A stretch of DNA of 64,000 nucleotides from Flaveria trinervia (Eukaryota > Streptophyta > Magnoliopsida > Asterales > Asteraceae): NCBI GenBank assembly GCA_025506515.1, contig JACCIX010000299.1:1-64000 (forward strand), given 5' to 3'. The position numbers were made by a program, and so were the translations under genes. The first letter of the stretch is position 1. Each line of letters opens with the position of its first letter. This document shows, one piece after another, positions 1 to 10,336 of this stretch. A model generated the notes under the pieces. It saw only the letters and a program-made list of their open reading frames with translations, was not told the origin of the DNA and did no database searches.

Positions 1-1
1 G

Positions 2-205
2 ATCAATGTCTGCCTTGCCCCTAAATCCTCTTCATGGGATCAAATGTCATCCAGGTGGCAGCAGGTATTGTATTCTATCCTTGAACGCCAAAGCTTAAAT
101 TTTTCTGAAATTATATTTTTAGAATTAAAAGATCTGGCAATGAAACCTATGGCTATTATATCCAAGGTTTCTTATGGCCATAATCATGAATCAATTAAAA
201 TCTAA
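2..205 (+). pseudogene. Post-pol ORF of Rt1, end of N-terminal domain
   Basis: This frame is open from the window edge to a stop at 203-205 and encodes about 67 residues. It contains an S-S-W-D-Q word and, 20-odd residues later, L-N-F-S-E-I-I-F. The spacing matches a widespread plant retrotransposon ORF domain of unknown function, in which a W-x-F-L-x-H-x-x-L block is followed by a W-D/E-Q word and an F-N-F-S-x-x-I/L-F word. The upstream half is outside the window. After this segment the reading frame moves to the next ORF piece, so a frameshift lies near 175-205. Domain assignment rests on motif resemblance only. Confidence 0.5.
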
Positions 206-960
206 TGGCCTTGTTGGCCTTGGAGTCCCTGCTGTGGTAGTTTTGCCAGAGGTATACTCCAGGCAGAACTCTGATCCACACCTCAAAGAGGCTACCAAAC
301 TGCTAAAACCCAAGCAGAAGGAACCCACATCCTCATCTTCCAGATCCAAAGTCCCCTCCAAACCACATTCCAAACAAACCAAAACGGCTACTCAGGGAGT
401 TGAGTCCCCTGATGATGCCCCTGCAACACAAAGGCAGGATGAAACTATGGGTAGTAATACCCCTATAGTTTCCAAGACTCTACCAGCTGAAACCACTCAG
501 GTATCCTCTCAACAGGATCCTGATGCAACCAAAAATGGGGAAACCACATTACTAGAATCTCTCTTACTTGAGAAGATTGCCATTGAAGAGCACCATTAAC
601 CCAGGTGCAATCCTCTTCACACTTATCTCCCCCTGAAGCCACCCTAACAAGCCCAACTGTGGTTATTGCACAAGTGCTGACTCAACTACATTCCTCTACC
701 CCTCCCCAGAAACCTATTACCACTAGAAAACCTCAACAGTTGAGGGAGAGGATTATAATGTGGCTGATAACCAGAGCACAGGGATTACAGATTTCAATCT
801 CCCTGTGTAGAGGAGGAGATTCGAACATCTAGTGAGGCTACCTCTTCTCCTGTTTCAGCACATGACCAGGATGAAGATGGTATCATTTCTAAGTCCTCAC
901 CAGAGGCAACTGCCAATGAAGGACATAAGCCTTAGGCAGGAAGTCCCCAGTTCCAAGAAA
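174..960 (+). pseudogene. Post-pol ORF of Rt1, low-complexity linker
   Basis: A 141-codon open frame runs to 599 and is followed by shorter pieces to about 960. Composition is rich in Ser, Thr, Pro, Gln and Lys, as expected of a disordered linker. A D-A-T-K-x-G-E word near residue 117 recurs in the corresponding ORFs of Rt12 (D-A-T-K-K-G-E, near 54345) and Rt13 (minus strand, near 62300). That recurrence is the main evidence that this is one ORF family and not random open frame. Frameshifts near 600 and 830 break it. No catalytic motif is visible. Confidence 0.5.
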
Positions 961-971
961 TAGGGGCACAT

Positions 972-1741
972 ATGAATACTGATCTACACTCAACACATGC
1001 TCATCCTGATTTCATCAGGAGGTCAGATGATTCAGCAAAGACTGATGATGACCTGGGCTTTTTCTTTGATGTTCTAGTCCACAACACCATTCTTGAGACT
1101 GAGGTATGCAGACTACAAGAATGCTTGCCAAAATGTCACAAGAATCAAGTCCATCTACTCACATTCACCCACAGATGGCAGTTTCTCCTGAAACTCTCCC
1201 AAACACTGAGCCACTCCCAACAACTTTGCCACCAGCCTCTGATTGAGGCATCATTTCTCAGGGACAGAACCCCTCTGAGCAAATGGTTGCTGCCTTTCAA
1301 TCATCCTTACCTCTCATCACTTCCATAATCACAAACATTGTGCATCAAGCCATTGATGAGAGGCTTTCCTTAAATCTTCAATCCTTAGTTGATGTTGCTG
1401 TTTCTAAGAGACTTTCTGACATTCACACCCCTGAACCCAATGCAACCAAAAAGGGGGAGTCTAAGTTAGTGAAAGTAGACAAAAGAAGGAGAGTTGAAGA
1501 GGAAGAAGAAAAAGAGAAGAAAGAAAAGGAAATGATCACCTACAAGAGAAAGAAAAGCTCTGAACAGACTGAAAGTGAGAAAAACTTAGAAGAACTGATC
1601 AAAGAAGCTTATGAGCAACATAGCAGATCTATGGATAAGATTATTGATCAACTCTTCAGACAAGGTTTTGATGCAGCCAAACTTGACTGTGAAATCAGAA
1701 GGCTAGAGATTCAAGAGATTGAACATAGATGGGGAAGTTAG
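972..1741 (+). pseudogene. Post-pol ORF of Rt1, charged coiled-coil segment
   Basis: Two overlapping open frames (972-1328 and 1283-1741) cover this part and imply a frameshift near 1300. The second has an N-A-T-K-K-G-E word, then a long Glu/Lys-rich stretch that is probably helical, then the word I-I-D-Q-L-F-R-Q-G-F-D. Rt12 has a matching D-R-I-N-F-L-L-S-R-G-F-D word near 55290 and I-I-D-Q-L-I-E-M-G near 55115. No function is known; a structural or nucleic-acid-binding role would be a guess. Confidence 0.5.
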
Positions 1742-1889
1742 AGTGAGAAAGGAAGGGAAAGGCTGGAAGCTATGACAAGATTCCTATCAAAACATCTGGG
1801 AAGATCAATCATTGAAGTGAAGTCATGGTCCAGAGATAGATTTTGGAGATAACCACCAGAATCTGTTCTTCTCAAGTATTCACAAAGGA

Positions 1890-2870
1890 TTGATCATGGA
1901 AGCTCTTGATGAAGCTGGTGCTGGGAAAAGGTCTGATATGGCAAAGTTATCCAAAGCTTCACTCACAACCAAGATGCTAGAGAAGCCTGTACAATCACCC
2001 AAACCAAAACATCCAACTTCACAACCCTCAAAATTAACTCCTTTACCCAAGAAACCTACTCAACCCACGACTAATAATGCACCCAAGAGGAAGAGAAGGG
2101 TGTTGAGGATGGAAGAAGAAGATGATGATGATGAGGATGATAGTCTGCCAATCTCTGATGTTCTTAAAATAAAGATGTCTGAGCCCAGGAGTCAACCAAC
2201 AATAATCACACCTGACTTCCCAAGGCAAATGGTAAAACTCAAACTTGAAGAAGAAGAACAACACAAACAACATGATGGGCAGCTGTTAAGGATGATTGAT
2301 AAAGAGTTTCCTAAGTCTTCATCCATACAAGCTATGAAGAAACGTGCTCAGAGGTTGTATGCTCTCAGATTTACATTTCAATATCAGAAAGAGAGAGTGG
2401 GAATTTGGCCTGACCCCAGAGTAAGTGACAAAATTCATAAAAAGAAGATTCCAAGTAGATACAATGGCCAAGTAAAGAAGACTGTAGATGCTATGATAAT
2501 GCTGGCCATTGTAGTGTCACCCTGGGAAATCCTTGATGACTTCAAGAGAGCTTACAAGTATAAGATGACTCCACAGACTTTACTAGAAAACAAAATGGTA
2601 AAGAAGGGGTTGATCTACAAGAAGCTTGAAGAAATAAGAAGAAATGACCTCCAGTTGTTGCTTGAAGGCACTCATCCTGATGAGTTTGCATACAGAGAAA
2701 TAACTACTGTGGAGCTGAAGAATGGAAAGCATATTAAGTACTCATCATAGTATTACGGGCCTGAGTTCTTCTTTGAAAGTGAAGCTGAAGAACTCGCAAT
2801 GGAAGAACAAGTTGTTTTTCTTGAGGCCTATGTCAGAGAGTCTTACAGACTTATCATTGGGAAGTAGGTT
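1890..2870 (+). pseudogene. Post-pol ORF of Rt1, C-terminal part
   Basis: An open frame of 286 codons (1890-2750) is the longest unbroken piece of this ORF in the window. It begins with a Lys/Pro-rich tail, then an acidic run of Glu and Asp near residues 75-85, then a basic, aromatic-rich region. The frame continues past the stop at 2748 with coding-like composition to about 2867. I could not align it with confidence to the duplicated W-x-Y-D module seen at the C-terminus of the Rt12 and Rt8 ORFs, so Rt1 may represent another subfamily. It ends about 200 bp before the polypurine tract. Confidence 0.5.
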
Positions 2871-3059
2871 TCATGGATAGGGTAACAACTCTGTGTCCAA
2901 TTCCCCAACACAGAGTTCCCATTCATCCTTTGCCAATCAAACCTTCTGAACCTCTTCCCTGGCCTGAGCTTAATTTGAAGATTTCTGAGCTGATCCAGAT
3001 AATGTTTTTGCCAATAAGTGGGACTTCAATAATCTTAAAGGTTTTGGCTGCATTGGTTC

Positions 3060-3069
3060 AGGGGAAGTT
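3060..3069 (+). promoter_or_regulatory. Polypurine tract of Rt1
   Basis: AGGGGAAGTT directly precedes TGTTGG, the start of the LTR. The same arrangement, a purine run then GTT or TTT then TG, marks the 3' LTR of Rt6, Rt7, Rt8 and Rt12. Confidence 0.7.
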
Positions 3070-3152
3070 TGTTGGACCAAAAGAACCAATGAGCCAGATC
3101 AGAAAAACCTTTAAGTCCCACAGACATCAAAACAACTGAAGTGGTCTACAAT

Positions 3153-3517
3153 TGCTGAAGACAAAGTCTGAAGATAAAGTCTAAAGACAAAGTGTGAAGA
3201 CAACAGCTGAAGACAATGTCTGAAGACAACAGCTGAAGACATAGTCTGAAGATAAAGTCTGAAGACAAAGTCTGAAGACAAAGTTTGAAGACAAAGTCTG
3301 AAGACAACAGCTGAAGACAAAGTCTAAAGACAACAGCTGAAGACATAGTCTGAAGATAAACTCTGAAGACAAAGTCTGAAGACAATAGCTGAAGACAAAT
3401 TCTGAAGACATAGTCTGAAGATAAAGTCTAAAGACAAATTCTGAAGACAACAACTGAAGACAATGTCTAAAGACAAAGTCTGAAGATAAAGTCTGAAGAC
3501 AGTCTGAAGACAAAGTT
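3153..3517 (+). repeat. 13-bp tandem array in Rt1 LTR
   Basis: About 28 head-to-tail 13-bp units of two main forms, TCTGAAGACAAAG and CTGAAGACAACAG, with scattered point changes. It lies in the U3-like part of the LTR, upstream of the TATA box. Because 13 is not a multiple of 3 and the unit lacks minus-strand stops, all three minus frames are open here; these are not genes. Confidence 0.9.
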
Positions 3518-3797
3518 CTCAGAAGTTGTCAAAACAGCTGAAGTAGTTCTGTTCAGTAGTTGTGATGGTTTACATTTCAGTAGTTTGTAATTAGTAGTTT
3601 TATATTATGTAAAACATCTGAAGTTCTTACACTTCAGATGCTATAACTTCAGTAGTTGTAATGTTAGCTTATACTTTGCTTTTAGTGAAGGTGTCCTCAG
3701 TTGTTGTGGACAACTTCAGTAGTTTAGTTTACTTTCAGTTGTTTGTATAAATCAGTTAGCTCTCACTATCAAGTGACGTCAGCTGATGTCACATTCC

Positions 3798-3808
3798 TTT
3801 ATAAAAGG
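3798..3808 (+). promoter_or_regulatory. TATA box in Rt1 LTR
   Basis: TTTATAAAAGG lies within the LTR downstream of the repeat array, the expected position for a U3 promoter. A TGACGTCAGCTGATGTCA run just upstream (about 3773-3791) contains a TGACGTCA (CRE/bZIP-type) palindrome, which could be an activator site. Confidence 0.5.
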
Positions 3809-4005
3809 AATGTTGACCTAATTTCCTTGTACGGGAAGCATGGGCGTGAATGAAAACATTCTTTTTGCAGAAAACTTTCTCTCTTTATAACCGTTACTGT
3901 TTGATTGAATTTTCATATTATTTTTGCTAAAATTTTGTCTAATTCATGTGCTATTCCGCTACAAATCTTAATTTAATTGATCAAACTAGATGTTGATCAC
4001 TTTCG

Positions 4006-4396
4006 AGATTGACTCTGTCGCACGACTGAACCTTCAGTCATGCGTATGGATCAATCGCATGATTCAGTCGCACGACTGAACCATGCTAATGGTTTAGTCG
4101 TACGATTAGAAACCCATAACCTATAATACCACATAATTCATGGAAAAACAAAGCACTTTGAAGCACACTTTTTGAGAAACACACGAACACTAGCCGTCTA
4201 GAACGTCCAAAGAAGCCTGTCCAACTTCATACATCAATCCTGATCGATCTTTACTCTTTCATAACATTTAGTTCAATCTTAAATTAATCGGGTAATGTTA
4301 TCACTGATTGGATCACCAATCAAATACGATTCTGCACTATTTGATTAGGTATAAACGCAGAATCTGTTAGTATTCCGTATGTACACCGTCACAACA
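4006..4396 (+). repeat. Rt2 5' LTR, 5'-truncated
   Basis: It matches the last 390 bp of the 5' LTR of Rt8 with only scattered differences by eye, including CAGTCG palindromes, a damaged TATA region near 4115 and the end CACAACA. The first half of the LTR is missing and Rt1 LTR sequence stands in its place. Confidence 0.8.
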
Positions 4397-4398
4397 AG

Positions 4399-4410
4399 TG
4401 GTATCAAAGC
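4399..4410 (+). promoter_or_regulatory. Primer binding site of Rt2
   Basis: TGGTATCAAAGC starts two bases after the LTR end. It differs at one base from TGGTATCAGAGC, the complement of the 3' end of plant initiator tRNA-Met. The same variant occurs in Rt7 and Rt8. Confidence 0.85.
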
Positions 4411-4614
4411 TTTGGCTTTTAATTTTGCGTTTGATTCAATTAGAATTGTGTCAAACCTCATGTTTTAACTCAAGAGAGTCATATTTTTGGGTCATCGGGT
4501 GTTTTCTGACGTTTACATGCATTAAGTTGATTTTTTTTGTCACATGACCATTAGGGTTTCTAGGTAAATCATAATTCGTGTCAAAGTGTCAAATTCAAAA
4601 GTTTTCAAACATAG

Positions 4615-4965
4615 CAGCCTTCAGTCGCACGAATAGCTCATTCATACGATTAAGTCATCTGCATTTGTTAATTCATACAACTGACCCATCCACATTAGTC
4701 ATCCACATTTGTCCAATCGCACGACTGAGTCATCCACATTGGCCATCCACATTGTGCAATCGCACGACTGAGTCATCCGCATTTGCCCATCCGCATTGTT
4801 CATTCACACGACTTAGTCATCCGCATTGACTCATCCGCATTTATCCAATCGCACGATTAGTCATCCGCATTATTCCAATCGCATGATTGACTCATCCGCA
4901 TCTGTCGAATCGCATGATTGACTCATTCGCATTTGTTCAATTGCATTAGTGAACCAATCTTTTTC
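4615..4965 (+). repeat. Leader repeat array of Rt2 (CAGTCG family)
   Basis: The untranslated leader between the primer site and gag carries irregular units of about 20-25 bp. They are built from TCGCACGACTGAGTCATC and CATCCGCATTG words. The Rt8 leader has the same array in nearly the same order. Confidence 0.85.
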
Positions 4966-4985
4966 TAAAGTTCAAGTTTATAGAT

Positions 4986-5712
4986 ATGGAAGATCAATTC
5001 ACTGCTTTTATTGCCGAAGGGACACTCGCATCCAGAACCTTCTGCTTCTGGAAATGAAATTGGAATCATAATAAACCACAAAGCTTATAACGTTAGATGA
5101 TTATCCACAATGGAAGAAGAGGTTTGAGATCTATCTAAATGTAGTTGATCCCAATCTTTGGGCATCCATTGAGACATGTTACACAATGCCAGTCGATGCT
5201 GATGGAGTTAAGCTGACTCTGGGAGGGATGAATGACAGTTAGAAGGTTAAGTACAATCAGAAAAGAAAGTCTATGCCCTATTGACTCAGTTGATATCGAA
5301 AGACATATTTCATCAGTTCTATGAGAACAAACAGGCGAAAAAGTTATGGGATGCATTGGAGAAAAGGTATGATGGGAATGCAACGTTAAAGGCTCTGAAG
5401 GCTAAGGCTCCCAAAAAGGAGTTTGATAACTTCTCTTCAATAGGGTAGGAGAGCATGGATGACATCATTGACAGGTTCTACGATGTGATGAGTGAGCTGC
5501 ACACTCATGGTGTAACAACGTCAATGGAAGATAACGTATCAAGTTTTGCAGACGGTTTGCCAGAGAAATAGGATTGGTTCGTGTCTAATCTTAGACCGAA
5601 TGATATTCTTGCAAAGTTTGACATAAATGACTTCATCCTAGAATTAAGAGAAGAGGAACTAATAATGAAGCACAGGTCACAAAAAGGATCCTACGATCAG
5701 AATCCTTCACTG
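4986..5712 (+). pseudogene. gag: Rt2 gag, N-terminal half, broken
   Basis: The ATG at 4986 opens M-E-D-Q-F-T-A-F, the expected gag start of this family (also seen in Rt5 and, with a lost start, in Rt7). After about 15 codons the frame shifts. The capsid-like part can then be followed in pieces: Y-P-Q-W-K-K-R-F-E-I-Y-L-N, then I-D-R-F-Y-D-V-M-S-E-L-H-T-H-G near 5475. At least three internal stops and several indels are present. At about 5712 similarity to Rt8 gag ends abruptly, so both knuckles and all of pol are absent. Confidence 0.8.
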
Positions 5713-6094
5713 GGTCGTCATTGACTCAATACACCGTGTGAAGACGCCAGGAGAGCACAATGTCTATATATTAGGATATGCTAAATGTGAGGGGAAATTT
5801 CTACTGGTGTTGATGTTAATCAGGTTAGGCTGTGCGAAGATTGAAGCAATGGAAAACTATTCATGTCATTATCTGGAAAAATCAGTCATATGGGGAATCT
5901 TACTGCTATGATGGTGTTCTGCAAAGTAAACGAAAGCTATTGTGCCTAAATTCATTTTCCTTGTAACAACCTGACGGATGAGCAACATTGGCTAAAATGG
6001 TTTTCGTTTGATTCTAATGGCAACCAGAGCAAAGATTGACTGAAGAATGTTAGAGGTGTTATCTATTATTCGCAAGCACGTCCAAGGGGGAATT
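5713..6094 (+). other. Unassigned stretch ahead of Rt3 LTR
   Basis: Immediately after the truncated Rt2 gag the sequence changes character. I find no long open frame and no clear similarity to other parts of the window. It ends with TCCAAGGGGG at 6081-6090, a polypurine tract in front of the Rt3 LTR. It is therefore probably the 3' internal end of Rt3. Confidence 0.4.
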
Positions 6095-6660
6095 TGTTGA
6101 AGCATATATAGTCATATATAGTGTGTCCATCGCTTGTCGAATAGTCTAGGCTTAATATAATACACCTTATATGTTGTAAACACATGAAACTAGGTCATTC
6201 GCAGGAGCATATGCGAATGAGACTCAGTCGTACGACTGAGCCATGCTAATGGACCGGTTGTGCGACTGAGAGATGTGATGGGGACATTCGTAGACTGAAC
6301 CATAAGACTGGGCCAGTCGTACGATTGAACCATACGCACGGTCCGTTGTACCATTGAACCGTACGCATGGTCCAATAGCACAAAGGGCCCAGTCGCATCT
6401 AATATGGCGCGAGGCCTATATATACCAGTTTCAATGTGTAGAGAGATAGGGATTGAGAGGAGTCTGCCCAGAGCCTAGGGCTGCCGGATGAGAAAGGAGA
6501 TCATGCTCGATCTCCCTTTGCCAAGGGTCTTGATTCTTATGTTGTAACGAGCTTGTAATCGTTAGGTTTTATCATGAAACCAATCTTTGATAGTTCGTGT
6601 TATAAATTTTTTTGGTCTGGAACAAATGCAGAGTGGCTCATTCGTGCAATTGAACTAATA
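6095..6660 (+). repeat. Rt3 LTR
   Basis: It begins TGTTGAAGCATATATAG after a polypurine tract. It contains CAGTCGTACGACTG and related words between 6190 and 6400, a TATATATACC promoter element at 6417-6424 and a downstream transcribed-leader-like region. It differs from the Rt7/Rt8 LTR outside the palindromes, so it is a different element type. The right edge is defined only by the start of Rt4 spacer similarity near 6663; no CA end or primer site is evident. Confidence 0.55.
6417..6424 (+). promoter_or_regulatory. TATA box in Rt3 LTR
   Basis: TATATATA follows a GC-richer segment and lies about 320 bp into the LTR, the expected U3 position. Confidence 0.5.
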
Positions 6661-6662
6661 CT

Positions 6663-7512
6663 TTGTTGTTGGTGAGATTTGTGCAAAAAGAATGAAATTG
6701 CTCAAACAAGGGGATTATGTGCCTCTCTGCTGTATGGTAGCACTGATCTGAGGATAAGCATAACCTATATATTCTATAATTCATTGTTGTTTGCTGCCTC
6801 TTTATATTATGCGGTGGCACTGACCTGAGACTTGGCTTCTCTTTAAAAGTTCTATGAATAGTTTCTTCTTGAATACTACCCTAAGACCGCTCATAAATCT
6901 CCTGAGGAATGTTTACCATATAAGTTTGGGATCCACAAATGCTTGTTGAATAAAACAAGCCATAAACCATCACCAATTTGTGTTGAAAGTCTGTGTATGG
7001 ATTTAAGAGGACAAGTATACTGACAATCATTGTGGCTACAATTCGTGAAAGTTCAAATCAGAGTGGGGACCAAATAGTACTAGTATGATTTCCTAAATTT
7101 GCTAAATGACTCTTGATGAAAACCAAGAATAAAGCATCAAGTTTTTAGATAACTTGTCCTGAACGATTTGAATATCCTATATGATTCCAAATTGATTGAT
7201 CCATGTAGGTTTAAATGAATTGAAGTTGCCTTTTCAGAAAAAACATTCTTTAGATTTACATCTCAGTATTTAACCCTCAAAAAAACACAAAATCATGTCT
7301 TAATTTTAAGTTTTAGTTTTATTTCTGTATAAAGTTTGTCAATTTCCTGTTTGTTCAATATCAGACTATGTCATGAAAGTTGAAGGGAACCTTTTCACCT
7401 AAAAGGTCACTCTGAGGTGACCACACGTGCTTTCAAATAAAAAATTAGTCACGTCTGAGGTGACAAAGTGTTTTAAAAGGACCCACACGTCTGAGGTTGT
7501 CAAAAGGTAAAA
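6663..7512 (+). other. Rt4 post-pol spacer fused to mid-gag
   Basis: This 850-bp noncoding stretch matches the post-pol spacers of Rt8 (from about 32262) and Rt7 (from about 38270). It includes the duplicated GGTGGCACTGACC unit and the TCTGAG hairpins. It is followed directly by the middle of a gag gene, an order not found in an intact element, so a deletion or recombination joined two copies. No gene is seen. Confidence 0.65.
7405..7464 (+). repeat. TCTGAG inverted repeats, Rt4 spacer
   Basis: Two perfect small inverted repeats: GGTCAC-TCTGAG-GTGACC at 7405-7422 and GTCAC-GTCTGAG-GTGAC at 7448-7464. A third, degraded unit follows near 7485-7500. Equivalent units with different stem bases but the same TCTGAG loop occur in Rt8 and Rt7. 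Confidence 0.8.
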
Positions 7513-9730
7513 CCCAACGCGAAGAAGAAAGTCTATGCTTTGCTTACCAGTCTATTCCGAAGGACATCTTCCTCATTACTCGGAATATACTCAAGCAAAG
7601 AAACTATGGGATGCGTTGGAAAGAGGTATGACGAAATGCCTCACTAAAGGCCATTAAGGCCAAAGCTTTGAAGAAGGAGTTTGACAACTTCTCTTCAATA
7701 GGAAAGGCCTAGACGATTTGATCGACAGATTCTATAACTTGATGAGTGAGATGCACACTAATGGAGTTACTACGTCGATGGAGGATAAAATATCTAACTT
7801 TGCAGATGGATTACCAGAGAAATTGGCTTCCTTCGTTTCTAATCTCAGACAGAATGGGATGCTCTCGAAGTTAGACATAAATGACTTCATTCTGAAACTG
7901 AAGAGGAGGAGCTTAGGTTGAAGTATAGAGCTCAAAAGGCAAACTATGACTAGAATTCTGCGCTCTAACAACGCGACTCCTCCGGTCAAGACATCTGGAG
8001 CACCACTGCAAACTGCCTTCGTCTCAAGCTCCGCAAATCTAGCACAAGTATCTACTTCAGGGACTGAAACGTCAGGGTTATCCGGTACCCAGTATATTAT
8101 ACCTGAAGCCAATGCAGCAAAATTGAAGACCGATAACTTTCGGTAACATGACTGTTGAGGTAGCCGAGAACACATGGACCTCCTAGTTGCTGTAGTCCAC
8201 TCCTATGATGGACTAATTGCTGGAAAGATAGGAAATTGCCACCTGGCTGATAGGGATTATGAACAGGTGGATGAGATGGAGTTGGAACGAATGGATATTA
8301 TATGGGCCTTGGCAAGTGCTCTTCGACGAGCTAAGAAGTTTGTCAAAAGAGCGGACAGAACTTGGTTGGAACCAAGGACATGACCTTTGGCTTCGACAAG
8401 TCAAAGGTAACCTGTTTCAACCGTGGAGACAAGGGGCACTTCAAACGGGAGTGTGGTGAAGCCAAAGAGATTGTTAATGGCAATCCTTTCTCATCCTTCA
8501 ATTGTCAGGACAAGCCACATCTAGTAGTTCTACTTCAACAAGCAAGGATCCTAAATCCTTGACTGCGAACAAGATGAAGGACAGGACTGGAGCTTTTGGT
8601 TCGTCTTACCCGGAGAGACCAACATAGCTAGTGTGGATGACATAAATGACGATTCCGCCAGTGAGGGAGATATAGTAGTAGAGCTCTCGTGATGTCAAAT
8701 TCTGAAGACACTGCACCGGTGGTCATACACCTGCCTGAAGAAGAACAATCTACATCAAGTCAGAATCACCTGAACCAGAGACACAGATTCTGCATACATG
8801 GCTCATTCCTTTTCAACATATCAAGTAAGTAATACTGACTATTTGTTTAATAATCATGCTTGTTTGGATTGTAATAAATATAGAGAAAGCATAGTTTTAA
8901 AATTTGCTAGGTTATTAGATCATAATGATAGCTTAGTAAATGATCTGGAACTATGCACTGAAGCTAATAGAGTTTTAAAACAAAATAAGCACAACTACAG
9001 GAAAAGATGGACCTATTGAACAAACAGCTTAGAGAAACATAAGTAGTTGCCTTTAATCAAGCTAATGACATTAGGTACTATCTTAACTCCCTAGAGGACA
9101 TTAAGATGCTGAAAGTAGTTTTAGAAGTAGAAGTCAACTCCTTAAAACAAAAACTGCACAGTTGGACAAGCTCATCTCATATTGTCCAAAACTTAGTGAG
9201 AGAGAGAAACACAGGGAGGGATTGGGATACAAAGTTGTTCCGCCACCACTTGAGACCTTGATGAACACCAAAGTAAACCAATTAATAGTAACCCCATCAA
9301 GGATCATGTGGTGACCACTCCTGTTGTTAGTGACCCAGATAACACAAGTAAATCAATTGCATCTGGCACTAAACAAAAGGTGTCCAGTTCCAAGGCAAAA
9401 GAAAAATGCCTTGTGTTAACCTGGAAAAAGAGTTTGAAAAGGTTAATGTAAAGTCAGTTCAAACAAAGTTAAATCAAAACCCAAAAGACGATTAAACCTA
9501 GTCAATCACACACATCATGTCAAAGTCCATGTAAACAAGAAATAAAAGATTTAAAACCAGGTAAAAATTAAGTTTGTAAAACCTGACCATACATCTAACA
9601 AAGAAGTGTCTCAATCTAAACAAATAAGGTCAACCGTGTGATACCTACATCTCCACAAAACATGTAAACCGTAAAGTTGAAAGCACATCCTGCTATTATC
9701 AGACACCGAGGAGGAAAGTTAACTTCCTAG
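7513..9730 (+). pseudogene. gag: Rt4 gag, 5'-truncated and frameshifted
   Basis: The gene starts mid-domain at a K-K-V-Y-A-L-L word. The clearest open pieces are 7718-7921 (I-D-R-F-Y-N-L-M-S-E-M-H-T-N-G), 7946-8146, 8174-8383 and 8362-8562. The first zinc knuckle at 8413-8454 reads C-F-N-R-G-D-K-G-H-F-K-R-E-C, with the second Cys replaced by Arg. A coiled-coil segment follows (about 8860-9150). The second knuckle near 9688 is reduced to its edges by an internal deletion. The protein normally forms the particle shell and binds RNA; this copy cannot be translated through. Confidence 0.8.
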
Positions 9731-9994
9731 ATCCTTTAAGAGGACTCAATGATGCCTCCTAAAAGGATAGGGAACCGAAAGTTCAACCCATCAGCCAGTC
9801 GTCTGTTTATCACATACGGGCCTTGCACAAACCTGGTCTATGGAAGAGAAAATCCGCCTCAGCATCTTAGAATAAGAACAAACAGACATTTGCCCTCAAC
9901 CGCAAAGGGTCAATGGGTTGAGTTTATGTTATGTGATGCCTTGGGGAAACACAAGCCAGTGAAAGCTTGGGTTCGTAACATGAACTAATGATTT

Positions 9995-10320
9995 TAATGA
10001 ATGTGCAGGGTGTTCGCTATAGTGCTGAGACTAACACTTGGATTGTAGATAGCGGAGCATCCAAGCACATGACAGGGAACAGAGATCTCTTGTCAAACAT
10101 GAGACAAATCAAAGGAGGGTATGTTTCATTTGATTGAAACAAAGGTGGGTACATCACAGCCCAAGGAGAAGTGGAAAATCAGAAAGTTAAGTTTGACAAG
10201 ATAAACGATGTTCAACAATTACAAAATAACTTACTTTCTGTTTCTCAAATATGTGATAAAGGCTTCAAAGTAGTCTTTGACAACAAGAAGTGCTACGTTC
10301 TGAAAAGGACTACGTGATCC
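9995..10320 (+). pseudogene. pol: Rt4 pol: aspartic protease
   Basis: The stretch reads through N-T-W-I-V-D-S-G-A-S-K-H-M-T-G-N, the copia protease active site, with D-S-G at 10048-10056. One in-frame stop follows near 10136, replacing an expected Ser or similar codon. A Q-N-N-L-L-S-V-S-Q-I-C-D word ends the domain. The protease would cleave the gag-pol polyprotein. The catalytic Asp is intact; the frame is not. Confidence 0.85.
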
Positions 10321-10336
10321 CGAAGGACAAGTTCTA

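Larger units (their letters stand above)
1..4005 (+). mobile_element. Rt1: 3' end of a copia-type LTR element (extra ORF, PPT, LTR)
   Basis: The window opens inside the post-pol ORF of an LTR retrotransposon. Broken coding segments on the plus strand run to about 2870, followed by a polypurine tract and a TGTTGG LTR start. The LTR holds a 13-bp tandem array and a TATA box, then is cut where an unrelated LTR (Rt2) begins. The layout equals the 3' end of Rt12, whose ORF shares the DATKKGE-type linker words. gag and pol lie outside the window. The right edge is set by where similarity to Rt8's LTR starts and is accurate to about 10 bases. Confidence 0.75.
3070..4005 (+). repeat. 3' LTR of Rt1 (right end cut)
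   Basis: It begins with TGTTGG after the polypurine tract. It contains the 13-bp array, then repeats of CTTCAGTAGTT-like words, a TATA box near 3800, and AT-rich sequence to about 4005. No CA terminus or primer site follows. From about 4006 the sequence is LTR of the CAGTCG family (Rt2), so the end was lost or the junction is a recombination point. Confidence 0.65.

Noticed and set aside
3111..3513. Three overlapping minus-strand frames encoding L-S-S-D-F-V-F-R-L-C-L-Q-type repeats
   Set aside because: They are the 13-bp tandem array read backwards. A unit without stops and not divisible by three opens all frames; there is no independent coding evidence.
7732..8175. 147-codon minus-strand frame
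   Set aside because: It lies exactly opposite gag of Rt4 and has no motif; a shadow of the plus-strand gene.
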